A DNA stretch of 64,000 bases from contig JBAZEO010000001.1 of NCBI GenBank assembly GCA_041653935.1, positions 248,001 to 312,000 on the forward strand. Direction: 5' to 3'. Positions within the stretch are counted from its first letter, which is position 1; the number at the start of each line of letters is the position of its first letter. Below the pieces are notes generated by a model that made no database searches, was not told where the DNA came from, and saw only the letters and a program-made list of their open reading frames with translations. The translations under genes were made by a program, and so were the position numbers. The stretch comes from JAYEHL01 sp041653935 (GTDB lineage: Bacteria > Chloroflexota > Dehalococcoidia > E44-bin15). Of this stretch, positions 49,528 to 58,897 are shown one piece after another.

Positions 49528-51383
49528 TGGCGGGCTCTCTCCAAATGCACCATTAATATCGCCAGATCTGCCGGCGTTACTCCATCAATACGAGATGCCT
49601 GGCCAAGCGTAACAGGTCGCATGCGATTAAGTTTTTGCCGCGCCTCATAGCGTAATCCCGTAATTCCATCATAAGTGAAGAAATCCGGGATCGACCTCTT
49701 CTCCATTCGCGACATGCGGGCGACAGATGTATTCTGTTTTTTTAAATATCCCTCGTACTTTGCTTCAACCTCCACCTGCTCGGCGACACTGCAGTCTAAG
49801 CCGGGATTACCATATGACATAGTAACGAGATTATTATATGTCCCATCCTGGCGTCTGAGGTATTCCAGTGCGGTCACACTCTTGTCAGAATTACTAAAAT
49901 AGGTTTTGGACAGGCGTTTAAGTTCCGTGGCGATAGCCCGTCGTTTTGCTTCAACCTGCTCGTACCGCTTACGTCCTACCAGCCCTAATTCATATCCTAA
50001 TGGTGTTAACCTCAAATCCGCGTTATCATGCCGTAACAACAATCTATACTCAGCACGTGATGTCAGCAGACGATACGGCTCGGTAACTTCCCTTGTCACG
50101 AGGTCATCTATCATCACGCCGATATATCCCTGATCACGCCTTACGATGAAAGGTGGCTTACCTTGAACTCTTAATGCCGCGTTGATCCCGGCGATCAATC
50201 CCTGTCCCGCCGCCTCTTCATACCCCGTGGTCCCATTAATTTGTCCGGCAAGGAACAGCCCAGGGACGCTCTTGCTCTCCAGATTTGCCGATATCTGACT
50301 GGAAGGAACGTAATCGTACTCAATGGCATAACCCACCCTTACCATCTCGACCTTCTCTAATGCCGGTATGGTGCGCAGCATGGCAAGCTGTACATCCTCG
50401 GGGAGGCTGGTGTTCGCCCCCTGCACGTACACTTCATTTGTTTCCCATCCCTCTGGCTCCAAGAACAGAGGATGCGCAGACTTATGAGCGAACTTGAATA
50501 TCTTATCCTCTATCGACGGGCAGTACCGCGGGCCGATGCCCTTAATCATGCCGTTAAAAAGCGGCGCCCTGTCCAGATTATTCTTGATTATTTCGTGTGT
50601 CTTCGCATTTGTATAGACAAGATAGCATGGCAGTTGAGGACGCCATTCGGACGGCGTTAAAGGATAAACCGGGTTAGGCTGAGGAAATGAAAGCTGATGG
50701 TTCCCATTTTGGAACATGCTGAAATATAAAGGGACTTCGCTTCCCGGTTGTATCACGGTCTTAGTAAAATCTATTGTTCGGGCATCGATACGCGGCGGAG
50801 TACCTGTCTTAAGTCTTCCCAGCGTGAATCCCATGGATCGCAGGCTATCGGATAGTTTCTCGGCAGCAAATTCGCCGGCGCGGCCTGCCGGATAGCTCTT
50901 ATCTCCGATGATGATCTTGCCGTTGAGGGAGGTGCCGGTAGTAAGAACGACGTTCTTGCCCTGGTAAATCCATCCCATGCTGGTTTGAATATGGAATACG
51001 TTTTTATCAACCCATATTTTATCTATAAGCGCTTGTTTTACATCGAGATTACACTGTCTCTCCAGGGTGTATTTCATAGAGAGCCCGTACAGCTTCTTGT
51101 CCGCCTGTGCTCGAAGCGCCTGCACTGCCGGACCTTTGCCGGTATTAAGCATCCTTACCTGTATGAAGGTGCGATCTATATTGCGGGCCATTTCTCCACC
51201 CAGCGCGTCGATTTCACGCACAAGGTGGCCTTTGGCAGGTCCACCGATGGAGGGGTTGCAAGGCATGAGGGCAACATTATCAAGGTTAAGTGTCAACAAC
51301 AGGGTCTTAGAACCCATCCGAGCTGCAGCTAACGCTGCTTCGCAGCCGGCATGCCCCGCGCCTATAACAACAACATCATACAT
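49524..51383 (-). CDS. mnmG: tRNA uridine 5-carboxymethylaminomethyl modification enzyme
   Basis: 619 aa from ATG 51383. FAD protein that with MnmE modifies U34 of certain tRNAs. The FAD-binding motif VVIGAGHAGCEAALAAARMG lies at the very start, and PCNPSIGGPAKGH is typical. The frame is open eleven codons upstream to a GTG at 51416; I prefer 51383 because the family starts there, though neither start has a strong ribosome site. The C-terminal helical domain is intact. Heads a chain of overlapping genes with arsA, the amidohydrolase and fmdB. Confidence 0.95.
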   Translation of the reverse strand: MYDVVVIGAGHAGCEAALAAARMGSKTLLLTLNLDNVALMPCNPSIGGPAKGHLVREIDALGGEMARNIDRTFIQVRMLNTGKGPAVQALRAQADKKLYGLSMKYTLERQCNLDVKQALIDKIWVDKNVFHIQTSMGWIYQGKNVVLTTGTSLNGKIIIGDKSYPAGRAGEFAAEKLSDSLRSMGFTLGRLKTGTPPRIDARTIDFTKTVIQPGSEVPLYFSMFQNGNHQLSFPQPNPVYPLTPSEWRPQLPCYLVYTNAKTHEIIKNNLDRAPLFNGMIKGIGPRYCPSIEDKIFKFAHKSAHPLFLEPEGWETNEVYVQGANTSLPEDVQLAMLRTIPALEKVEMVRVGYAIEYDYVPSSQISANLESKSVPGLFLAGQINGTTGYEEAAGQGLIAGINAALRVQGKPPFIVRRDQGYIGVMIDDLVTREVTEPYRLLTSRAEYRLLLRHDNADLRLTPLGYELGLVGRKRYEQVEAKRRAIATELKRLSKTYFSNSDKSVTALEYLRRQDGTYNNLVTMSYGNPGLDCSVAEQVEVEAKYEGYLKKQNTSVARMSRMEKRSIPDFFTYDGITGLRYEARQKLNRMRPVTLGQASRIDGVTPADLAILMVHLERARQ

Positions 51384-51503
51384 AAACTGTTCATCCGTAT
51401 TTTTTAATTGTATCACTATATGAAATTCCAGTCGATGCGTGGAAATGTAAAAACAAAGAGGCGTCAGGAGCAGAAATCAGGAGGATGCATGTGAACTATC
51501 GGC

Positions 51504-52721
51504 CTATGGTGTCCGGAGATGTCTCCAAATTTCAGCTATACTCGGTCGTTTGCCATACATCAAAAGGAATGTACGGAACACACGTGAAGCCAGCCAGATC
51601 GTTACAATAATGGAAACGATCATAATGATAATACTGAGGGCTAACTGCCATATCGGAAGAGCGCCGATGCTTGCCTTCATGATTACAGCTATTGGGGCTG
51701 TGAGTGGGAAAAGTGTAAATATGGTGTAAACAACATGGTCTGGATTCATTATAAATAGAAACATCAGTTCCAGTGGCATTATAGCAGGGAGAACGACGAT
51801 GATAGTCCACTGATTGCTCTCCCTTGCCGTGCTTCCGATCGAGCCTATGGCTGCGAATAATACGCCGTATAATATGTAACCCAGAATGAAATACATGATG
51901 CTTAATATGATGAGGCTGGCAGGTACTTTCAGCCCCGAAAGGATGGGGATATTCGTTGATGCAACCACTACAAATATGATTATCGTTATGAGCCATACTG
52001 TTATTTGCAAGAGCCCAGCAGCTCCGAGGCCCAGAACTTTACCCGTAAGTAATTGCTTGGCAGAAACCGATGAAAGTAATATTTCTATGAGGCGGTTTTC
52101 TTTTTCTTCGGCTACACCTTGCAGGAGATAACCCGATGCGAAAAAGAGTGACATCAGGAATAGCAAACCAAATACGTATGGCATAGCATATGACGATATC
52201 TCATCCTCAGGGGGCACTACCTCTCCAGTGTCTTGGTCTAGTCTGAATGACTGCGCGTAGAGGGGATTACTCACTCTCGTCAAGATATTATTGCTGACAT
52301 TATTACTAATGAGATTCGCAATAAGGAAATCCTCGATTGAATTCAATGAAGAAGGAGGCTCAATTTCACGTTTGGTGGTATATCTATAAACAGTGCCTGT
52401 ATCCAGATAATCAGCGGGGATGATGAAATATTCGCTGATATTGCCGCTCAACAATTCTTGTTTAGCTTCATCATCTGCAACATATAGTACGAAGTTAATT
52501 TCATCTGTATTCGTATACTCGTCGAATAGCCCTGTATTATCTATATAACCAATACTGGGCTTTTCCGCAGGTGGTTTTTCGCCAGCCCACTGCGTAATGC
52601 CATAGTACACCAGCATTCCTAATATGACTAAAATGGGCAGGCTAAACGTCAGAATAATATATGACCACTTCTTGACGGCTGTCACGAATTCATGTCTGGC
52701 TATTATCCAGATTTTATTCAC
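51504..52721 (-). CDS. ABC-2 type transporter permease (NatB-like)
   Basis: 405 aa. One N-terminal membrane helix (about 20-42), a large external domain (about 45-170), then five or six helices, as in NatB-type exporters. It starts with GTG 52721, which overlaps the stop of the ATPase by four bases, so the two form one exporter. Substrate unknown; sodium, lipid or antibiotic export is known for relatives. No terminator visible after it. Confidence 0.88.
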   Translation of the reverse strand: MNKIWIIARHEFVTAVKKWSYIILTFSLPILVILGMLVYYGITQWAGEKPPAEKPSIGYIDNTGLFDEYTNTDEINFVLYVADDEAKQELLSGNISEYFIIPADYLDTGTVYRYTTKREIEPPSSLNSIEDFLIANLISNNVSNNILTRVSNPLYAQSFRLDQDTGEVVPPEDEISSYAMPYVFGLLFLMSLFFASGYLLQGVAEEKENRLIEILLSSVSAKQLLTGKVLGLGAAGLLQITVWLITIIIFVVVASTNIPILSGLKVPASLIILSIMYFILGYILYGVLFAAIGSIGSTARESNQWTIIVVLPAIMPLELMFLFIMNPDHVVYTIFTLFPLTAPIAVIMKASIGALPIWQLALSIIIMIVSIIVTIWLASRVFRTFLLMYGKRPSIAEIWRHLRTP

Positions 52722-53845
52722 TGTTTCACTACCTGAATGAATATCTCGTTGAGAGAAGGCGTAGAAACTTCAAAACGATCTACCCTTAATTTCTTTGCGA
52801 CAAGCTGGGTTAATATCTGCTGCGACGTTGTATTACCGACTAGGAACAATTCAATATACTTCCCGTGGTCCTTTCTGCCAGTGATACCATCAATCTGGCC
52901 TATTTCACCATCACACTTTACAAACACCGAATTGTTGCGAAAACGCCACTTTATATCTGAGAGGTCTCCATATAAGACAACGCGGCCATGATTTATCATA
53001 AGGACACGATCACTCATTTCTTCTACTTCATTCATCATATGGGTGCTGAGTATTACAGTTTTACCCTGCCTCTTAAGTTCCAGGATAATATTCTTCAGCA
53101 ACATGCGGTTCACCGGATCAAGGCCGGCGAATGGTTCGTCGAGTACGATCAGAGACGGATCATGTGAGATGGTAACTAAGAACTGAATTATCTGCCCCAT
53201 ACCGCGGCTGAGCTCGTTAACTTTCTTACCTTTGTGTGGTGACATGTCGACTTCGGTTAAGAGTGTCTCAGCTCTTTCCCTGGCTATTTTTGATGGAACG
53301 TTCTTAAGCATGGAGAGATAGATGAGATTATCTAAGACCTTCATTTTGCGATATAGGCCGCGCTCTTCAGGTAGATAGCCTATTTTATTCTTCGCCTGTT
53401 CATTAAGCGAAGAACCGAAAACAGATATCTCTCCTGAGTCGGGCTTTATGATGTCCATGAGCATTCTGATGGTTGTTGTTTTACCGGCTCCATTGGGGCC
53501 GACCAGTCCGAGCACCTCGCCTTTCTCTATGGCGAAGGAAACGTCCTGTACCACTGGTTTGCCGCCATAAGATTTGTTTATATGCGAAATCTCGGCAAGC
53601 GTCTCCGCTTGACCTGGAGCGCTGACAGCAGGATTGTCATGAGTTTCTTTCAACCTATGTGACGCCTCTGCGAATCTCTGTGCGTCGTTGTTATCCCGGG
53701 TTTTTGAATGGTCAATCGCAGGAGCAGGAATATCGTGATTGTCTGTAACGTTGCGTTTGAACTGACGCCTGCGTAAGTATATGCGTATTGAAATAACAAT
53801 AACGATAGCAGCGATCAGTAATATAAAAAGCAGTGTATCGTTCAT
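52718..53845 (-). CDS. ABC transporter ATPase with N-terminal membrane helix
   Basis: 375 aa. Unusual for an ABC-2 ATPase: residues 4-22 form a strong transmembrane helix followed by a basic RRRQFKR, then a polar linker to about residue 82. After it comes a normal NatA-type domain: Walker A GPNGAGKTT (116-124), signature ELSRGMGQ, Walker B LIVLDEPFAG and the switch His in STHMMNEVEE. The C-terminal about 70 residues match the extra domain of NatA. Pairs with the permease just downstream. Confidence 0.88.
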   Translation of the reverse strand: MNDTLLFILLIAAIVIVISIRIYLRRRQFKRNVTDNHDIPAPAIDHSKTRDNNDAQRFAEASHRLKETHDNPAVSAPGQAETLAEISHINKSYGGKPVVQDVSFAIEKGEVLGLVGPNGAGKTTTIRMLMDIIKPDSGEISVFGSSLNEQAKNKIGYLPEERGLYRKMKVLDNLIYLSMLKNVPSKIARERAETLLTEVDMSPHKGKKVNELSRGMGQIIQFLVTISHDPSLIVLDEPFAGLDPVNRMLLKNIILELKRQGKTVILSTHMMNEVEEMSDRVLMINHGRVVLYGDLSDIKWRFRNNSVFVKCDGEIGQIDGITGRKDHGKYIELFLVGNTTSQQILTQLVAKKLRVDRFEVSTPSLNEIFIQVVKQ

Positions 53846-53905
53846 ACGTCTATTCTAAAAAGTAAACCCGTACTTAGTGATTCGAGTTCACATACCTACA
53901 AAGTT

Positions 53906-53935
53906 TTGACTTTATAATTACGATGAGAGTATACT
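53906..53935 (+). promoter_or_regulatory. Promoter of nadE
   Basis: -35 TTGACT (53906-53911), 18-base spacer, -10 TATACT (53930-53935). Transcription starts near 53942; the leader has GGAG at 53965-53968, unusually far (14 bases) from the start codon. Confidence 0.65.
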
Positions 53936-53982
53936 TCACGAATTGAAGAGGGTCAACTTTTTACGGAGCATTTATTTATATT

Positions 53983-54705
53983 ATGGAACAACTGGCAAAT
54001 AATCTAACATATTGGATAAAGGAACAGGTGCTTGCAGCAAAAAAGACAGGCACAATCCTCGGACTTAGCGGCGGCATTGACTCAGCGGTAGTCGCAGTTT
54101 TGTGTAAACGCGTCTTCCCCGATGCAACACTCGCGGTAATCATGCCCTGCTACAGCAACAAAATGGATGTATCACACGCATATGAATTAGCAGAAAAGTT
54201 CGATATACGCACCGAGTTAGTTGAGCTTGAGCCGGCATACGATTCACTGCTTAAGATACTCCCTCGAGACGATAATTATCATGCGAATGATAAGCTGGCG
54301 CAATCAAATATAAAACCACGTCTGAGGATGACTACTTTGTATTATTTAGCAACGCAGCTAAATTATCTTGTTGTTGGAACTGGTAATCGCAGCGAGATTG
54401 CTATAGGGTATTGTACAAAGTACGGTGATGCAGGAGTAGATCTACTCCCTCTGGGCAATCTGGTAAAAAGACAAGTAAAGGAACTCGCCGAATACTTAGA
54501 GATACCAAGGGAGATTATTAACAAACCACCTTCAGCAGGATTGTGGGAGGGGCAGACGGATGAGGGAGAAATGGGTTTGAAATATAAGGAGCTAGATCGC
54601 TATTTAACGACTGGTGAGGCAAGCGATACTATTAAAAGAAGAATAGAATCCATGATAGCAGGCAGTGCCCATAAACGAGCCGTGCCACAAATACCCCCGT
54701 TTTAG
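53983..54705 (+). CDS. nadE: NAD synthetase, ammonia-dependent
   Basis: 240 aa, without the glutaminase domain, so it uses ammonia. Amidates deamido-NAD to NAD. The PP-loop LGLSGGIDSAVVA is at about 24-36, and VGTGNRSEIAIGYCTKYGDAG is typical. Feeds NAD used by the sirtuin and by dehydrogenases. Divergent from the ABC transporter. Confidence 0.95.
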   Translation: MEQLANNLTYWIKEQVLAAKKTGTILGLSGGIDSAVVAVLCKRVFPDATLAVIMPCYSNKMDVSHAYELAEKFDIRTELVELEPAYDSLLKILPRDDNYHANDKLAQSNIKPRLRMTTLYYLATQLNYLVVGTGNRSEIAIGYCTKYGDAGVDLLPLGNLVKRQVKELAEYLEIPREIINKPPSAGLWEGQTDEGEMGLKYKELDRYLTTGEASDTIKRRIESMIAGSAHKRAVPQIPPF

Positions 54706-54788
54706 CCAATCGAGCTTATCAAAAACGACGTAGGGCAGATAGCTGATCCGAGATAAAGATTTTATTGCCGTTTTATAAACTATTCCCC

Positions 54789-54818
54789 TTGCCTTTAACA
54801 TAATTGCTGTGTTATTAT
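54789..54818 (+). promoter_or_regulatory. Promoter of recA
   Basis: -35 TTGCCT (54789-54794), 18-base spacer, -10 TATTAT (54813-54818). No LexA-like palindrome is evident in the interval 54706-54855. Confidence 0.5.
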
Positions 54819-54855
54819 TCCCATGTAGTCAAAACCCTTGACACCAAGGAGTAAA

Positions 54856-55878
54856 ATGGCCACAGAGAAACAAAAAGCCCTCGAATTAGCGGTAAGCCAG
54901 ATAGAAAAGCAATTTGGCAAAGGTTCTATCATGAAGCTTGGCGAGGATTCGATTAAGGCTTCTATAGAGTTCATCCCAACAGGGGCCATTTCATTGGATT
55001 TAGCTTTGGGAATAGGCGGCATACCGAGGGGTCGTATCACTGAGATATTTGGGCCTGAAATGAGCGGCAAGTCTACGCTGGCTCTCTATATCATAGCGAA
55101 TGCACAGGCTAATGCAGGAGCAGCCGCATATATAGATGCAGAACATGCTCTTGACCCATCATACGCTGTCAGGTGTGGTGTCAAAGTAGAAGATTTATTA
55201 ATTTCCCAGCCAGACACGGGGGAGCAGGCGCTGGAGATAGCAGAGGCCTTGGTAAGAAGTGGTGCAGTGGATGTAGTGGTCATAGACAGCGTAGCTGCAC
55301 TCGTCCCGCGTGCGGAGCTTGAAGGGGATATGGGGGATGCCTTTGTTGGCTTGCAAGCCCGATTAATGTCTCAGGCGCTCCGAAAGCTTACATCTGCTAT
55401 TCACAGGTCACATACCTCAGTAATATTTATCAATCAACTGCGTGAAAAGGTGGGAGTTTTCTTCGGGAACCCCGAGGTTACTCCTGGGGGAAGGGCGCTC
55501 AAATTCTACAGCTCGGTGCGAATAGATCTCAGGCGGACCGATACTATTAAAAAAGGAGATGTTGCCATAGGAAGCCACGTAAAGGCAAAAATCGTTAAGA
55601 ATAAGGTAGCACCTCCATTTAAAACCGCTGAATTTGACATTCTCTTTGATGAAGGGATCAGCACTGAAGGCTGCATTCTCGATCTTGGAGTGAACCTCGG
55701 ATTGGTAAGCAAATCGGGAGCTTTCTATACATATAACAGCAGTCGAATAGGACAGGGCAGAGAGAACGCCAGAGAGTATTTAAAAGAGCATAAAGAGATC
55801 GCCAAGGAAATTGAGCAGCAGATCCGAGCGCAGGCATTTAAGACCCCTACCGCTACCGATAGCGACGCAGTTGAATAG
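54856..55878 (+). CDS. recA: Recombinase A
   Basis: 340 aa. DNA-dependent ATPase for homologous recombination and SOS signalling. Walker A GPEMSGKST, the VVVIDSVAALVP stretch, and the L2-region INQLREKVG are present. I start at ATG 54856 after AAGGAG; the frame is open to a TTG at 54838, which lacks a ribosome site. Followed by a small terminator and recX. Confidence 0.98.
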   Translation: MATEKQKALELAVSQIEKQFGKGSIMKLGEDSIKASIEFIPTGAISLDLALGIGGIPRGRITEIFGPEMSGKSTLALYIIANAQANAGAAAYIDAEHALDPSYAVRCGVKVEDLLISQPDTGEQALEIAEALVRSGAVDVVVIDSVAALVPRAELEGDMGDAFVGLQARLMSQALRKLTSAIHRSHTSVIFINQLREKVGVFFGNPEVTPGGRALKFYSSVRIDLRRTDTIKKGDVAIGSHVKAKIVKNKVAPPFKTAEFDILFDEGISTEGCILDLGVNLGLVSKSGAFYTYNSSRIGQGRENAREYLKEHKEIAKEIEQQIRAQAFKTPTATDSDAVE

Positions 55879-55921
55879 TTCAACTCGATATTGATTAATC
55901 ATCATCGGGCCAATATTCGAG

Positions 55922-55948
55922 AAGGCTGGGGAATGTGTGACCAGCCTT
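55922..55948 (+). terminator. Intrinsic terminator between recA and recX
   Basis: Stem AAGGCTGG/CCAGCCTT with an 11-base loop, followed by TTGTGTTTTAT. Partial read-through could set recX below recA. Confidence 0.75.
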
Positions 55949-55969
55949 TTGTGTTTTATATACTAGGCG

Positions 55970-56485
55970 ATGAACAAAAGACATATTTCTTACAAAGGCA
56001 AAGTGAAAGTCGATTCCCGCAAGAAAAATGAGGGCTCTGTTGAGGAATGTCTGAAAACGGCGTACCGATTATTAGGCTATCGTCAGCGGAGTGAAATCGA
56101 ACTGAGAAATAAGATCGGGTCAAGGTTCACTAAAGCAGCAATTGATACTGTCATTGAGCGTTTGCGTGATAAACATATGGTTGATGATACGGCCTTTGCA
56201 CAATATTGGCGGGAACGAAGGGAAACTCTAAACCCGCGTAGTAGAAGAATGGTCTGCATTGAGCTACGTCAAAAGGGCATAGATAAAGAAGTGATTAACA
56301 AGGTTTTAGACAGTTATAATGATGAAGAAAATGCCTATCGTGCCGCAAAGAAGAAAGCAAATCTGTTATCGAAAGAAGGTTATGCTAATTTTAGACGTAA
56401 AATAGGCTCCTTTTTGATGAGAAGGGGCTTTAATTATGAGGTAACTAATCAGACGGTTGACCGCCTGTGGCGTGAACTAAGCTGA
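55970..56485 (+). CDS. recX: Regulatory protein RecX
   Basis: 171 aa. Inhibits RecA by binding its filament. The YRLLGYRQRSEIELRNKI, DDTAFAQYW and IDKEVINKVL motifs with three helical repeats are typical. Its usual place after recA supports the call. ATG 55970 has only a weak AGG site. Confidence 0.9.
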   Translation: MNKRHISYKGKVKVDSRKKNEGSVEECLKTAYRLLGYRQRSEIELRNKIGSRFTKAAIDTVIERLRDKHMVDDTAFAQYWRERRETLNPRSRRMVCIELRQKGIDKEVINKVLDSYNDEENAYRAAKKKANLLSKEGYANFRRKIGSFLMRRGFNYEVTNQTVDRLWRELS

Positions 56486-56490
56486 TTCTA

Positions 56491-56519
56491 TTGACTTTAA
56501 TAAGTATAGAGTTTAATAT
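56491..56519 (+). promoter_or_regulatory. Promoter of rny and its operon
   Basis: -35 TTGACT (56491-56496), 17-base spacer, -10 TAATAT (56514-56519). An inverted repeat GGGGCAAT (56520-56527) / ATTGCCCC (56553-56560) overlaps the start point and could be an operator or a leader hairpin. AGGAG precedes ATG 56588. Confidence 0.55.
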
Positions 56520-56587
56520 GGGGCAATTCATTAAAAACATGAACCATTTGTGATTGCCCCGAACGAAAGGGGAATAGGAGTTCTGCG

Positions 56588-58108
56588 ATGTGGATAATAT
56601 TAGCCGCAAGTGTCGGATTTATTTTGGGAGGCGTTCTGGTCTTCTTCGTGTGGCGTATAGTTATTGGCAGGCGAACACGCGCTGCCCAGCTTGAAGTAGA
56701 GGTCATATTAAATGACGCCCAAACAAAATCCAAGGGGATGTTAATCGAGGCCAAAGAGGAAGTTATAAAGTTAAAAGGACAAGCTGAGACTGATATACGA
56801 GAACGACGGACTGAACTAAATAAACAGGAAAGAAGGCTGTCACAAAAAGAAGAAAATATCGATAAGAAGCTGGATTCAATAGAAAAAAGAGAGCGTGGCC
56901 TTATCGAAAAAGAGAAGGAAGCGGATAGCCTGCGCAATCAGCTTCAGGACTTGAAGTTGAAACAGGTACAACAACTGGAATTAATAGCAGGCATTTCCAG
57001 CGCGGAGGCTAAAAAACTATTAATAAAAGCTGTTGAAGAAGAGGCTATGGAAGATGTAAACCGCCGGCTTCGCGAAATTGAGGCGCAACTGAAAAGAGAT
57101 GCAGACGAAAGAAGCAGAGACATACTCTCTCAATCAATCCAGCGATTAGCTACATCAGTAGTTTCTGAGACAACTGTTTCTGTCGTAGCGCTGCCAAGTG
57201 ATGAAATGAAGGGGCGCCTTATTGGAAGAGAGGGACGCAATATCAGGGCATTGGAGAATGCTACCGGCGTTGATCTTATCATCGATGATACGCCTGAAGC
57301 TGTAACGATTTCCAGTTTCGATCCTGTGCGTCGTGAAATAGCACGCCTTGCTCTTGAAAAGCTCATCCTTGATGGCAGGATACACCCGGCAAGGATTGAG
57401 GAGATGGTTGCATCAGCTAAGAGTGAAGTAGATGCAACAATTCAATCAGAAGGGGAAGCAGCTATACATGAAGTTGGACTGCCAGGGTTGCACCCAGAAT
57501 TGGTAAAACTGCTGGGGCGCCTTAAATATCGCTTCAGTTATGGTCAAAACGTATTACAACACAGCATTGAGACAGCTCATCTCGCACGTATGATTGCCGC
57601 GGAATTGGGTATGAGAACTGATGCTGTAAAGAAAGCTGGCCTTCTGCATGATATAGGAAAAGCAGTTGATGCTCAGGTGGAAGGGCCGCATGCCAAGATC
57701 GGCGCTGATATTGTAAGACAATGGGACAAATCGGTTGAGGTTGTCAACGCGATTGCTGAACATCATAGCGAGACAGGCACAACAAGTTTAATGGGATTTA
57801 TAGTATCCGCCGCAGATGCCATTAGTGGTGGTCGGGCGGGTGCCAGGCGTGAATCTCTTGATCATTACATTAAACGTCTTGAAGCACTGGAGAGCGTCGC
57901 TAACAGCTTTGAAGGTGTAGAAAAATCTTTTGCTATCCAGGCCGGTCGCGAGATACGTATCATGGTTAAACCAAATGAAGTAGACGATGTTCAGTCTCTT
58001 AGATTAGCCCGCGACATAGTAAAGAAAATCGAGGAGACACTTGAGTATCCCGGTCAGATTAAAGTCACAGTTATAAGAGAAACTCGAGCTGTTGATTACG
58101 CGAAGTAA
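56588..58108 (+). CDS. rny: Ribonuclease Y
   Basis: 506 aa. Membrane-anchored endoribonuclease that starts mRNA decay. N-terminal helix (about 2-23), a long charged coiled coil (about 30-175), KH domain (GRLIGREGRNIRALENATG) and HD domain with LLHDIGKA. All parts complete. First of a run rny-ymdB-PHP-hydrolase-plsY that is conserved in part in other bacteria (rny-ymdB). Confidence 0.97.
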   Translation: MWIILAASVGFILGGVLVFFVWRIVIGRRTRAAQLEVEVILNDAQTKSKGMLIEAKEEVIKLKGQAETDIRERRTELNKQERRLSQKEENIDKKLDSIEKRERGLIEKEKEADSLRNQLQDLKLKQVQQLELIAGISSAEAKKLLIKAVEEEAMEDVNRRLREIEAQLKRDADERSRDILSQSIQRLATSVVSETTVSVVALPSDEMKGRLIGREGRNIRALENATGVDLIIDDTPEAVTISSFDPVRREIARLALEKLILDGRIHPARIEEMVASAKSEVDATIQSEGEAAIHEVGLPGLHPELVKLLGRLKYRFSYGQNVLQHSIETAHLARMIAAELGMRTDAVKKAGLLHDIGKAVDAQVEGPHAKIGADIVRQWDKSVEVVNAIAEHHSETGTTSLMGFIVSAADAISGGRAGARRESLDHYIKRLEALESVANSFEGVEKSFAIQAGREIRIMVKPNEVDDVQSLRLARDIVKKIEETLEYPGQIKVTVIRETRAVDYAK

Positions 58109-58114
58109 GGATAT

Positions 58115-58897
58115 ATGATGCGCATCCTGATGATCGGTGATGTCATTGGTAAGCCCGGACGTACTGCTGTCGGGAAATTGGTGCCTGACTTGCGAAATGA
58201 ATACGATATTAACTTGGTGATAGCCAATGGCGAAAATGCCGCCGGTGGGATAGGGCTAACTCCGGATACAGCGGATGAGCTTCTTGAATCAGAAGTCGAT
58301 ATAATCACATCGGGAAACCATATTTGGGCACATAAGGAAATGGTATCATCGATTGATAGCTATCAGCAGATACTGCGCCCACTGAATTATCCTGCTGGGG
58401 TCACGGGCAAGGGACATACTATCGTTAAAAATGTCTTGGTAGTAAACCTTATTGGCCGTACATTCATGGGGGATCTCGACTGTCCATTCCACGCTATAGA
58501 CAACCTTTTTAAAGAACTTGGCGACGACAAGCCAGCTATTACTGTTATCGATTTCCATGCTGAAGCGACATCGGAGAAGATAGCACTTGGATGGTACCTG
58601 AACGGCAGGGCGAGCTCTGTTACTGGAACACATACGCACGTAGGTACAGTAGATGCAAAAATACTGCCTAAAGGTACTGCCTTTATTACTGATATTGGCA
58701 TGGTAGGTCCTGTCGAATCGGTAATTGGAGACGATATCGATTCAGTGATAGATAGATTTCTTACACAGATGCCTCACAGGATATCCGTCGGCAAAGGAAG
58801 AGTGAGCTTTAATTCGGTCCTGATTGATGTAAACGACAAAACAGGGAAGGCTACAGGTATCATACGTGTAGATCGGGAGGTTGAGGTCAATGGCTAA
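58115..58897 (+). CDS. ymdB: YmdB-type 2',3'-cyclic-nucleotide metallophosphoesterase (TIGR00282)
   Basis: 260 aa. Calcineurin-like phosphodiesterase with the metal motifs MIGDVIGKPGR, ANGENAAGG, TSGNHIWAHKE and GTHTHVGT. Hydrolyses 2',3'-cAMP-type nucleotides in Bacillus, which fits its place after RNase Y. AAGGA before ATG 58115. Six bases after rny. Confidence 0.93.
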   Translation: MMRILMIGDVIGKPGRTAVGKLVPDLRNEYDINLVIANGENAAGGIGLTPDTADELLESEVDIITSGNHIWAHKEMVSSIDSYQQILRPLNYPAGVTGKGHTIVKNVLVVNLIGRTFMGDLDCPFHAIDNLFKELGDDKPAITVIDFHAEATSEKIALGWYLNGRASSVTGTHTHVGTVDAKILPKGTAFITDIGMVGPVESVIGDDIDSVIDRFLTQMPHRISVGKGRVSFNSVLIDVNDKTGKATGIIRVDREVEVNG

